From CAYMJK01 sp043101635 (GTDB lineage Bacteria > Planctomycetota > Phycisphaerae > Phycisphaerales > UBA1924): 23,166 nt of DNA. Positions 7,663 through 15,398 of this stretch are shown here, piece by piece. The stretch lies in NCBI GenBank assembly GCA_043101635.1, contig JBICIE010000081.1, positions 1 to 23,166 of the forward strand, in the 5' to 3' direction. The notes below the pieces were generated by a model. The model did no database searches, was not told the DNA's origin, and saw only the letters and a list, made by a program, of their open reading frames with translations. The position numbers and the translations under genes are program-made. Each line of letters begins with the position of its first letter. Positions within the stretch are counted from its first letter, which is position 1.

Positions 7663-8799
7663 CTACAACCCCGTCGCCACCCCCAGGGCGCGCTCGCTGC
7701 GGTCCAGCATGTCCTGATCCCCGTGCCTGCGGAGGAACGGCTCGGCTCGTCGAAAGTGGACGCGTGCGGAATCGTGCTCGCCGAGGTGCGCCTCGGCGAT
7801 CGCCAGCATTGCAAGCCCCTGATACTCAATTGCCCGGGCGAGGGGATTGGCTATCCGGCGCAGGTCGGCGAGGACGAGTTGCAGGCAATCACGGGCATCG
7901 TCCCAGCGGTCCTCGCACAAGGCTATAGCGCCCTCGATGTAGAGGACCATCTTCTCAGTAATCTCGGCGAGTGGAATCGACGAGGCGCGGTCGAGCGCCT
8001 CCCGGGCGCGCTGCGGCTCCTCAAGTCTGACGGCCAACACCTCAGCGAGGGCAAGCCAGGCCGCGGCGTCCTCCGGAGCGCTCGCCGCAGAGCGCTCAAA
8101 CAGGTCGCGAGCGCCGCGGTAGTCCTGTGCAGCTGCGTATACCTCCGCGATCCGACGATCCGCCAACGCAGCCGACACCGATGGTAACTTGCGAATGCCC
8201 TCGGCGACTTCCATAGCTTCTGCCCTGCGGCCTGTGGCGGCGAGAACCTTGGCACGCCACAGTTCCGTTTCCATGACGGCGGCTTCTTCTCCCATCGGCT
8301 GCATCGCCTTGCGGAGGGCCGGGAGAAGTTGCTCCACCGTCTGCCAGTCTGCGGCGACAGCGGACCGGAGTACGCGGTCATATGTGGCCGGCCCGCGCGC
8401 CGGCATGCACACGATGATGACCGGGGCCAGCATCATCAGCGCCCCAACTACATCAATGGTGCCGAGGGGTCCTCCGCGGACGCGCTGCGCCGCCAGGAGC
8501 AACGCGCCCAAGGCGACGAGGGGCAGTGTCTTCACATACACCGTGCGCAGAATCAAGAGCCTCGCCCGAAGAGGCCCGGCCAAGCCGAGTCGATAGCGGT
8601 CCCGCGCGCTTACGCCGTCATCCTGCGCGGCCCGGGCGGCGGTCGGCAGTGCAGAGAACGTATCGTCGCTGAGCAGCCGGTAGTCTCTCCAGCCTCGCTC
8701 GGCACATAGGGCCAGCGCTTCCTCCGCGGTCTCCGCCGTGACTTCATCCGTCCGGCGGCGCCCGGCGCCATCAAGGCCTGTGGCGATGTACCGCTTCAT
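7663..8799 (-). CDS. Membrane-anchored TPR-like protein of unknown function
   Basis: 378 residues. The first 50 (YIATGLDGAGRRRTDEVTAE..., EEALALCAERGWRDYRLL) look like the small alpha/beta domain found at the start of GspF-type proteins. Two hydrophobic segments follow at about 88-106 (VKTLPLVALGALLLAA) and 117-133 (VVGALMMLAPVIIVCM). The rest is helical repeats: AKVLAATGRRAEAMEVAEGI, AEVYAAAQDYRGARDLFERS and AEAHLGEHDSARVHFRRAEP fit the tetratricopeptide pattern. It is probably a scaffold; no enzyme motif is seen. The start is ATG 8799, which overlaps the stop of the 22-codon mini-gene as ATGA. There is no Shine-Dalgarno sequence of its own, and the frame upstream is closed at 8838. Confidence 0.72.
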   Translation of the reverse strand: MKRYIATGLDGAGRRRTDEVTAETAEEALALCAERGWRDYRLLSDDTFSALPTAARAAQDDGVSARDRYRLGLAGPLRARLLILRTVYVKTLPLVALGALLLAAQRVRGGPLGTIDVVGALMMLAPVIIVCMPARGPATYDRVLRSAVAADWQTVEQLLPALRKAMQPMGEEAAVMETELWRAKVLAATGRRAEAMEVAEGIRKLPSVSAALADRRIAEVYAAAQDYRGARDLFERSAASAPEDAAAWLALAEVLAVRLEEPQRAREALDRASSIPLAEITEKMVLYIEGAIALCEDRWDDARDCLQLVLADLRRIANPLARAIEYQGLAMLAIAEAHLGEHDSARVHFRRAEPFLRRHGDQDMLDRSERALGVATGL

Positions 8800-8864
8800 G
8801 GCGCCGGGGATACCGGTGGATGGCGGCTCGCGGGATCAGGCTCGATGTTGACATCTGCAGTCAT
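8796..8864 (-). CDS. 22-codon mini-gene between the alcohol dehydrogenase and TPR genes
   Basis: ATG at 8864 overlaps the dehydrogenase stop as ATGA, and its own TGA overlaps the TPR gene's ATG as ATGA. A GGAAGG sequence lies 4 bases before its ATG, while the TPR gene has none. The peptide (MTADVNIEPDPASRHPPVSP + AP) is acidic then Pro-rich and resembles nothing I know. It may exist only to pass ribosomes on to the TPR gene, or be a small protein, or be chance. Confidence 0.4.
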   Translation of the reverse strand: MTADVNIEPDPASRHPPVSPAP

Positions 8865-9877
8865 GAGGCCTTCCGCTCCAGGACGATGCGGTAGCGGGCC
8901 TTGCCGGCCTTCAGATGATCGAAGGCCTCGTTGGCCTGGTCCATCGGGAAGGTCTCGGTGATCGGGCGGATGTCGTGGCGGGCGGCGAAGTCGAGCATGG
9001 TGGCGATCGTCGCGGGCGAGCCGACTGGCGATCCGGCGATGGAGCGCTGGGCCATGATGAGGGGGAACGCGGTCACGCCGAGGGGTTCGAGCACGGCGCC
9101 GACGACGTGGAAGTGGCCCTTCGGGGCAAGCGCCGCGATGTAGGCCTCCCAGTTCAGCGGCACGTTGACCGTCGAGATGATGAAGTCGAAGCTGCCGGCG
9201 GCCTTCTCGAGCGCGGTGTCTGAGCGCGAGTTGATGACATCGTGGGCGCCCATCTTCTTCGCCTCGTCCGCCTTGGCGTCCGTGGATGTGAACGCCGTGA
9301 CGTGGCAGCCCCAGGCGCGCAGGAACTGGAGGGCCATGTGGCCGAGGCCGCCGATGCCGACGACGCCGACGCGGTCCGTCGGCTTGACGCCGAACTGCAC
9401 CATCGGGTTGAAGACGGTGATGCCGCCGCAGAACAGCGGTCCGGCGTGCGAGAGAGCGATGGCCTCGGGAATCGGGATCGCGAAGGCGTGATGGCAGCGG
9501 ACGCGGTCGGCGAACCCGCCGTGACGGCCGACGATGATCCCCTCGCCACTGGGGCACAGGTTGTGATCGCCGCCCATGCACTGGGCGCACTGCATGCAGG
9601 CGCCGGCGTGCCAGCCGATGCCGACGCGATCGCCGACCTTGCGGTCGGTCACCCGATCCCCCACCGCTGCGATGACGCCGGCGACCTCGTGGCCGGGGAC
9701 GAAGGGGTACTGGGTCATGCCCCACTCGTTGGTGAGCATGGAGAGATCGGAGTGGCAGATGCCGCAGGCGTGCACGGCCACCTCGACCTGATCGGGGCCG
9801 AGGGCGCCGGGGTCGTAGCTGAAGGGCTTGAGGGGGGCGCCGGCGTCGGCGGCGGCGAGTGCGTTGAACGTGGGCAT
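8861..9877 (-). CDS. Zinc-dependent NAD(P)-dependent alcohol dehydrogenase, YahK/cinnamyl-alcohol type
   Basis: 338 residues of the medium-chain dehydrogenase/reductase family: reversible oxidation of an alcohol to an aldehyde in the cytosol. Catalytic zinc ligands are Cys of CGICHSD and His of PGHEVAG. The structural zinc is held by four Cys in GACMQCAQCMGGDHNLC. The Rossmann nucleotide motif is VGIGGLGHMALQF. A Ser/Thr stretch (FTSTDA) at the end of the second strand, where NAD enzymes have Asp, suggests NADPH, as in the YahK/AdhC group. The start is ATG 9877 with GGAGGAG upstream. It is followed through an ATGA overlap by the mini-gene and preceded 38 bases away by the lipoprotein gene. 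The physiological substrate is unknown. Confidence 0.9.
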   Translation of the reverse strand: MPTFNALAAADAGAPLKPFSYDPGALGPDQVEVAVHACGICHSDLSMLTNEWGMTQYPFVPGHEVAGVIAAVGDRVTDRKVGDRVGIGWHAGACMQCAQCMGGDHNLCPSGEGIIVGRHGGFADRVRCHHAFAIPIPEAIALSHAGPLFCGGITVFNPMVQFGVKPTDRVGVVGIGGLGHMALQFLRAWGCHVTAFTSTDAKADEAKKMGAHDVINSRSDTALEKAAGSFDFIISTVNVPLNWEAYIAALAPKGHFHVVGAVLEPLGVTAFPLIMAQRSIAGSPVGSPATIATMLDFAARHDIRPITETFPMDQANEAFDHLKAGKARYRIVLERKAS

Positions 9878-9906
9878 GGGGACTCCTCCGGGTAGTCGGG
9901 AAAGCT

Positions 9907-9924
9907 GGCGGCAGCTTAGCCGCC
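9907..9924 (-). promoter_or_regulatory. Hairpin across the lipoprotein stop codon
   Basis: A perfect stem, GGCGGC / GCCGCC, flanks the loop TAAGCT, so the TAA stop of the lipoprotein gene sits in the loop. It is followed by AGCTTTCCC, a poor T-run. It could be a weak terminator, an mRNA 3'-end stabiliser, or chance in GC-rich DNA. The dehydrogenase Shine-Dalgarno sequence lies just beyond. Confidence 0.35.
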
Positions 9925-10452
9925 GGCCGGCGGGCCGTCGGCGGGAGGCGGCGGCCCGGGCAGCGGAGTCGGCGGGTCGAGCGGTTCGCTGATCCGATTG
10001 ACGACTTGCCAGCGCCCGTCCCGGCGCACCCAGATGTCGGCGAGGTGGTAGTTTGGAGGCAGGGTCTGCCCGGCGGCCTGCCACTGCTCCAGTGTCATCT
10101 GCATCTCAACGACGGCGATGTTGTCGCCGCACATCGTCACGCGCTGCTGCGACATGGTGATGGGGCCGAAGGTCATGACTTCGAGGTTCTCCAGCCACAT
10201 CTCGCGCGTCACCTCGGGCTTGCCGGGGAAGCCCAGATCCGGCACGTACGTGAGGCGATACTCCGGGGCGAGGATCTCGTCGAGGACATCGGAATCGTGG
10301 GCGCTCATGGCGTCGGCCCAGGCCTGCTCGCGATCCAGCAGTCCGGCGCCGGCATCCGGCTGCGGGCCGCCAGCGCAGGCGCCGAGAACGACAGCCAGCG
10401 CGGAGAGAACTGCGGCGGACGCGAAGCCGCGTGCGTTGATGAGTGTGTGCAA
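9916..10452 (-). CDS. Lipoprotein with an NTF2-like (DUF4440/SnoaL-type) domain
   Basis: 178 residues. The start chosen is TTG at 10452 (AAAGGA about 8 bases upstream), since it gives a proper lipoprotein signal: Arg8, a hydrophobic run (ASAAVLSALAVVLGAC) and a lipobox LGAC with Cys26. No ATG or GTG start would give this signal. The mature part begins with LDREQAWADAMSAHDSDVLDEILAPEY, then ITMSQQRVTMCGDNIAVVEM and DIWVRRDGRWQVVNRISEP, which is the strand/helix order of the SnoaL/NTF2 fold often seen as DUF4440. It ends in a Pro-rich tail (PLPGPPPPADGPPAGG). The function is unknown: such domains bind small molecules or dimerise. It is likely co-transcribed with the dehydrogenase. Confidence 0.72.
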   Translation of the reverse strand: MHTLINARGFASAAVLSALAVVLGACAGGPQPDAGAGLLDREQAWADAMSAHDSDVLDEILAPEYRLTYVPDLGFPGKPEVTREMWLENLEVMTFGPITMSQQRVTMCGDNIAVVEMQMTLEQWQAAGQTLPPNYHLADIWVRRDGRWQVVNRISEPLDPPTPLPGPPPPADGPPAGG

Positions 10453-10543
10453 CGAGCGTTTCCTTTGCGAGGTCCCGGCGGAATGTCCGGGGCGGGTGAA
10501 GTGCAACGGCCTATGGCGAGGTCTGCGCCGGCGGAGGCGCCGG

Positions 10544-10861
10544 TCAGGCGTCGTCGGCTCGCTCTTCCTCGTCATCATCTTCCATGATGCCGACGAACCA
10601 CGGCCCATCGGCGGTCTCGCGGACGGCGGCGAAGCCGGGGGGCAGGGCGGCCAGTTCGCGGAGGGTGGGATCGTGGGCGACGATGTCGCCGAGGGTGACG
10701 ATGGCGGCATCATCTTCGGTGCACTCGTCGCCATCGAGGAACTGCCAGTCGCCCTCCTCATCGCGCAGGGCGCAGAGCACGGGGGCGCCCTGCTGCATGA
10801 TGCGCTTGAGTGCGATGACCGAATCGGACTGGGCGCTGGCGAAGGGCCATCTGTCAGTCAT
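10544..10861 (-). CDS. Small acidic protein of unknown function (DUF2185-like appearance)
   Basis: 105 residues, strongly acidic at the C-terminus (GIMEDDDEEERADDA). Core pattern: VLCALRDEEGDWQFLDGDE, IVTLGDIVAHDPTLRELAAL, PPGFAAVRE..GPWF. I recall similar small bacterial proteins ('WQFL.G... DPTL..L..LP.G..A.R'), some labelled DUF2185 or immunity-like, but cannot confirm it. It has no signal peptide or membrane segment. The start is ATG 10861 with GGGAG upstream; it overlaps the stop of the upstream frame as ATGA. No toxin gene adjoins it, so an immunity role is not supported here. Confidence 0.65.
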   Translation of the reverse strand: MTDRWPFASAQSDSVIALKRIMQQGAPVLCALRDEEGDWQFLDGDECTEDDAAIVTLGDIVAHDPTLRELAALPPGFAAVRETADGPWFVGIMEDDDEEERADDA

Positions 10862-11751
10862 GGGGTCTCCCGGATGGGGGTGAAATCAGCCGGAGCGTAG
10901 AGCGCCGGGGGGCGGCGGGATCGGGGCGCACGACAGCGCGCTCGCCGGGGCGAGTTGGCGCTTCTGAGATGGGTCGGGCGGGGTGGGGCGCGGGCTCCGG
11001 GGCGGGTTGGTGGTCGGGCGGGGGCGCCGGGAGCTTTGAGGGTCCGTTCAGGGTCGTGTTGAAGAGCGGGCGCCGTGGTCCGGGCCTGTCGCTCGGTGCG
11101 CTTCGCTCCACCGGCCGCTACTTCCGATGAGCCCTTCGGGCTCTTGCCCGGGCTTGAGGACAACGCGGCGGGATGCGTCGGACCGGGCGGCGCCTGAGCC
11201 TCCGAGGCTCGGTAGGTTGGGAAGCCCCTCTCCGACCTCGCTGCGCGAGGCCACCTCTCCCCGCTGGCGCGGGGCGAGGGTGGGAAGGCGGGCGTCGGGT
11301 GGAAGATGCGCACGAGGTGGGCGAGGAAGGCGAGGGGGCTGAGGATGAGGGTGGCTGCGCGGAGGGCGCGCTGGGCGAGGCGGATGTTGGCGAGGGTGGA
11401 GAGGTCGGGGCCTGCCTCGCACATGGCGCGGCAGTCGTTGATGAGGTCCGCGAGGGCGCGAAGTTCGCGGGAGATTGCGCGAGCGCGGAGGCGGCGTTGT
11501 TCTTCGGCGGCGATGCGGGCGAGGAGGGTCTGGATGTGGGGCTGGGCGAGGTAGGTTTCGTAGCTGGGGAGGTCGAGGTTGTGTGCTGCCGCGATCTGGG
11601 CGGGGGTGTGGTGTGTTGTGGCCTGCTGGAAGAGGATCTGGTCGAGGGTGGCGCGCGGGAGTTGGGTGTGGGGAGCACTGACGGCGGCCGTCAGTGGCAC
11701 GGGATCGAGGTTGGCGGGCATGGGGGTATTGTCGTGCGCGGCTGTTGGCAT
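10858..11751 (-). CDS. HTH-like protein of unknown function, 3' half overrun by palindromic repeats
   Basis: 297 codons in one frame. Residues about 30-155 look like a real protein: a possible helix-turn-helix (TPAQIAAAHNLDLPSYETYL), an Arg-rich helix (EEQRRLRARAISRELRALA), Cys-containing DLINDCRAMCEAGPDL, and two further helices ending FLAHLVRIFHP. From about residue 156 the text turns into Pro/Arg/Ser-rich sequence that coincides with a run of short palindromes in the DNA (11129-11279), and it stays low-complexity to the stop. The ancestral protein probably ended near residue 155. The frame still meets the next gene by an ATGA overlap. The start is ATG 11751, or ATG 11721; neither has a good Shine-Dalgarno sequence. 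Terminase-small-subunit-like DNA binding is one possibility; no phage genes are nearby. Confidence 0.5.
   Translation of the reverse strand: MPTAAHDNTPMPANLDPVPLTAAVSAPHTQLPRATLDQILFQQATTHHTPAQIAAAHNLDLPSYETYLAQPHIQTLLARIAAEEQRRLRARAISRELRALADLINDCRAMCEAGPDLSTLANIRLAQRALRAATLILSPLAFLAHLVRIFHPTPAFPPSPRASGERWPRAARSERGFPTYRASEAQAPPGPTHPAALSSSPGKSPKGSSEVAAGGAKRTERQARTTAPALQHDPERTLKAPGAPARPPTRPGARAPPRPTHLRSANSPRRARCRAPRSRRPPALYAPADFTPIRETP
11129..11279. repeat. Run of adjacent REP-like palindromes
   Basis: Four clear hairpins plus a palindrome in 150 bases: GAGCCC-TTC-GGGCTC (11129-11143), GCCCGGGC (11146-11153), GAGCC-TCCGA-GGCTC (11196-11210), CCTCGC-TGC-GCGAGG (11236-11250), and a longer CCTC-T-CCCCGC-TGGC-GCGGGG-C-GAGG (11254-11279). 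They lie inside the 3' half of the preceding coding frame and translate to its low-complexity tail. The stems are GC-rich and the loops mostly 3-5 bases, like bacterial REP elements. Confidence 0.65.
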
Positions 11752-12274
11752 GCAAGAGGGATGTGGCGCATGGTCAGGTAGTTGCGCGCGCTGGTGGTAG
11801 ATGGGAGCGCATCTCTTCGATATTGGTGATGATGGGTGGCGCCTTCGCCCCGCTGGGGCTCTGGATGTTCAAAGGGGCGCGTACCCCGGGCTTTGCTCGC
11901 TGCGCTCGCGGCGCCCGGGGCAAGGTACTGGCCGCCCGCTTCGCGGGCTGCGGAGTGAGGCAAGCGCCTTGCACGGTACTGGTCGTCGGTTGCAGGCTCC
12001 AGGGCAAGCGTGCCCGGACGCTGGCGATCGGACTCGGGTCACCGAGACTCGCACGGGGGCGCATTTGCGGCGACATTGGCGGATTGATGCGCGGATATGG
12101 CGATTCCGGGAATCTCGTGGATTGTCGTGTTGGCGACGATCGGCGCTGCTACCATCGAGCGTTCATCGTGGATGCCGCCTGTCGAGGCGGACCACAGCGA
12201 TCCCGACGCACTCCTCCCTTGCCCGAGCTGCTGCACCGGTCACACTCAGGGCAAAATGCAGGAAAAGCGTCGAG
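11752..12274. repeat. Gene-free region with a palindrome cluster
   Basis: No reading frame here looks like protein. Palindromes: GCCCC-GCT-GGGGC (11847-11859), a CCCCGGGC / GCCCGGGG stem (11884-11891 with 11913-11920) enclosing GCTCGC repeats and flanked by GTAC on both sides, GCCCGC-TTC-GCGGGC (11934-11948), and GCAAG-CGC-CTTGC (11960-11972). From about 11975 to 12274 I see only the leader of the second RRM gene and no convincing promoter box. Confidence 0.55.
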
Positions 12275-12556
12275 ATGAAGCTCTACGTAGGTAATCTGTC
12301 TTTTGATACATCGGAATCCCAGCTGCGCGAGTTGTTCGAGCCGCACGGCAGAGTCACGAGCGCCACGCTGGTGATGGATCGCGACACGGGCCGTCCGCGG
12401 GGCTTCGGCTTCGTGGAGTTCGCGGAGACCGCGGAGGCCAATGCGGCGATCGGCGCGCTCAACGGCAAGAACGTCGGCGGGCGCGACCTGACCGTCAACG
12501 AGGCCAAGGCCCGCGAGCCCCGCTCCGGCGGCGGCGGCGGCGGGCGGCGCTGGTAG
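12275..12556 (+). CDS. Glycine-rich RRM RNA-binding protein (copy 2)
   Basis: 93 residues: an RRM with RNP2 LYVGNL (3-8) and RNP1 RGFGFVEF (42-49), then a much shorter tail than copy 1 (about 12 residues of Gly and Arg ending RRW). 65 of the first 81 residues are the same as copy 1, and the DNA of the central part (VTSATLVMDRDTGRPRGFGF) is also nearly the same, so the two are paralogues from a fairly recent duplication. Most differences lie in helix 1 and helix 2, away from the RNA face. The start is ATG 12275; AGGAAAAG lies somewhat far upstream, and the same GCAGGAA string precedes copy 1. It is a single gene with its own terminator. Confidence 0.92.
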   Translation: MKLYVGNLSFDTSESQLRELFEPHGRVTSATLVMDRDTGRPRGFGFVEFAETAEANAAIGALNGKNVGGRDLTVNEAKAREPRSGGGGGGRRW

Positions 12557-12588
12557 GCGCCGGACGGAAGTGAGATGAAGAGAGGGCG

Positions 12589-12616
12589 AGCCGGGGCTGC
12601 GGAGCCTCGGCTTTCT
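12589..12616 (+). terminator. Rho-independent terminator of the second RRM gene
   Basis: Stem AGCCGGGGC / GCCTCGGCT (12589-12597 with 12604-12612, one G-U pair), 6-base loop, then TTTCT. It may also stop the convergent icd operon, although the T-run is on the plus-strand side. Confidence 0.7.
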
Positions 12617-12642
12617 CGTGCGCGCATCGACTGGCCCGCGCC

Positions 12643-13059
12643 TCAGCCGCCGGCGGCCTTCGCTTGATAGCCCATGTCGCGGAGCGTGGCGACGACGGCG
12701 TCGCGGTGGTCGCCCTGGAGGATGAGTTCGGGGGAGGCGGAGTCGCCGCTGAGGCCGCCGCCGGTTCCGAGGGTTGTGCGCAGGGTCTTGAGGAGGGCCT
12801 TGAGGTCGGTGGCCTGGGGATCGAGGCCGGCGATGATGGTGTTCCACTTGCCGCGGCGCTTCTCGCGGCGGATGCGCGGGTGCTGGTCCTGCGGAAGGGC
12901 GACATTGCCGGCAGCGTCGCGGGGGCAGGCGCACCGGTCCGTGTCGGGCGGCCCCTCGAGCGGCTTGCCGCAGCGATCGCAGGCGCCGGGTTGCTCGAGG
13001 GGTGTGCCGTCGAAGAGGCCTGGCATGGGGGAGGGTGCTCGCGGCGCCAGATTGCTCAC
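12643..13059 (-). CDS. SUI1/eIF1-like translation factor (YciH type) with N-terminal Cys cluster
   Basis: 138 residues. The C-terminal half (about 60-135) is a SUI1 domain: RREKRRGKWNTIIAGLD, LKALLKTLRTTLGTGGGLSG, LILQGDHRDAVVATLRDMGY. The GTGG loop and QGDHRD are characteristic of the family. Bacterial YciH proteins bind the ribosome and influence start selection in vitro. Residues about 27-46 hold CDRCGKPL...CACP, a possible zinc knuckle, as in longer YciH-type proteins. The start chosen is GTG 13059, overlapping the stop of the 78-residue gene as GTGA; ATG 13026 is an alternative that keeps both domains. It is the last gene of the icd operon. Confidence 0.88.
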   Translation of the reverse strand: MSNLAPRAPSPMPGLFDGTPLEQPGACDRCGKPLEGPPDTDRCACPRDAAGNVALPQDQHPRIRREKRRGKWNTIIAGLDPQATDLKALLKTLRTTLGTGGGLSGDSASPELILQGDHRDAVVATLRDMGYQAKAAGG

Positions 13060-13292
13060 GCGGCCGACGACGGTGGCGCCTGCTTCAGGAGGTCGGCCAG
13101 GCGCACGCGGCCTTCCTGCACGGCTCGGCAGGTGCGCAGGATGTGCAGTTCGCGGAGCATCAGATCCTCCGGGTAGTCGAGTTCAAACAGCCGGATGATC
13201 GCGTGCAGATCTCGCTGTGAGATTCCCGCAGCGTCCGCCGCTTGACGGTACTCGAAGTGCTGTGGAGGATCAGGGGTTGGCACGGGCGCCAT
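13056..13292 (-). CDS. 78-residue protein of unknown function, helical
   Basis: A small soluble protein: residues 14-65 (YRQAADAAGISQRDLHAIIR, LFELDYPEDLMLRELHILRT, CRAVQEGRVRLADLLK) look like several short helices, the first pair with HTH spacing (AADAAGISQRDLHAII). The start is ATG 13292 with GGAG 8 bases upstream; 12 bases separate it from the PIN gene and its stop overlaps the SUI1 start. I do not recognise the family. It could be a DNA-binding partner or an antitoxin placed downstream of its PIN partner, which would be an unusual order. Confidence 0.68.
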   Translation of the reverse strand: MAPVPTPDPPQHFEYRQAADAAGISQRDLHAIIRLFELDYPEDLMLRELHILRTCRAVQEGRVRLADLLKQAPPSSAA

Positions 13293-13304
13293 GGCGGCTC
13301 TCCA

Positions 13305-13765
13305 TCACAGTTCCGGTGGAGGAAGGATAGCGATCGGCGGCAGGCCGAGGCGGGCGTTGATGGCCTGGACGGCAGCGCGTCGCCGCTGGTTGACCAGGTG
13401 CTTGAAGTTCCACGAGACAAGCACATCCTGCCGGCTGAGCACGGCGATCGCCACATGGAGGCCGTCCTCTGCGGTCGAGAGCGTGAAGACGCCAGCGGCA
13501 AGGTACTCCTGGGAGAGTTGCTCCGCCTCGGACATGACCGGCAGCAGCGTGAACGCGCTGAGGAGGCCGAGCAGTTCGGCGCGCCGGGCATCGTCCCTGG
13601 TATTCTCGATCTCGGTGCGCGTCAGTTCGGAGGTCGCCACCTCGAACTCGTCGATCCGATCGAAGAACTCGCGCGTGAGGACCTGGCGGTCGGGCGCGCG
13701 GGTGTCGCCGAGCGCACTGAGGACGGAGGTATCGAGATAGATCCGCTGCTTCACGCTCGTGCCGC

Positions 13766-13769
<4 letters not shown>
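13305..13769 (-). CDS. PIN-domain protein, probable ribonuclease (VapC-like fold)
   Basis: About 154 residues. PIN nucleases cut RNA with a cluster of acidic residues and Mg2+. Visible here: RIYLDTSVLSAL (first Asp), ELTRTEIENT (Glu), STAEDGLHVAIAV (Asp), and VSWNFKHLVN, the C-terminal signature of the 'SWNFKH' branch of PIN proteins. GTG 13769 overlaps the icd stop as GTGA. GTG 13754 (giving VKQRIYLDTS at the N-terminus) is an equally plausible start, since many relatives begin with [M]KQRIY. No typical antitoxin lies upstream: the upstream gene is icd. Confidence 0.85.
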
Positions 13770-15100
<1,331 letters not shown>

Positions 15101-15398
15101 TCTCTGGCTCCTTGGCGTCTGGCATGGGGCGGCCGCAGGCCGGCCGCGGTCCGGATGGTAGGGTCGGTGGCCGGCTGCGTCGGCAAAAACGGCCTTGCGG
15201 CTGCCCAAACGGGCCGGATGGGCTGGGGATCCTGACGTGGCCGGCTCGCGAATGGGAGGACCGGCGCGCGGCGATGGCGGCTGCGCCGGGCGCTTCGCGC
15301 CTGAGTTGGCGGAACGACCCGCTGCCGCGGCGAGCGGCTCCGCGGGCCGGAATCGAGCGGCCCGACCTCCCAAATACGCGGCGAGCAAAGGAGCGAAG
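15101..15398. other. Divergent intergenic region between icd and the dockerin-type gene
   Basis: 298 bases. It holds a hairpin GCGGCC / GGCCGC (about 15127-15145) in the icd leader and a possible minus-strand TACCAT -10 box near 15155-15160 without a good -35. No gene-like frame is seen. The plus-strand frame that runs through to the dockerin gene has no Shine-Dalgarno sequence before 15388. Confidence 0.35.

Noticed and set aside
11801..12274. N-terminal extension of RRM copy 2
   Set aside because: The upstream text has no similarity to copy 1, which begins at the matching MKLYVGNL; the extension runs through palindromes.
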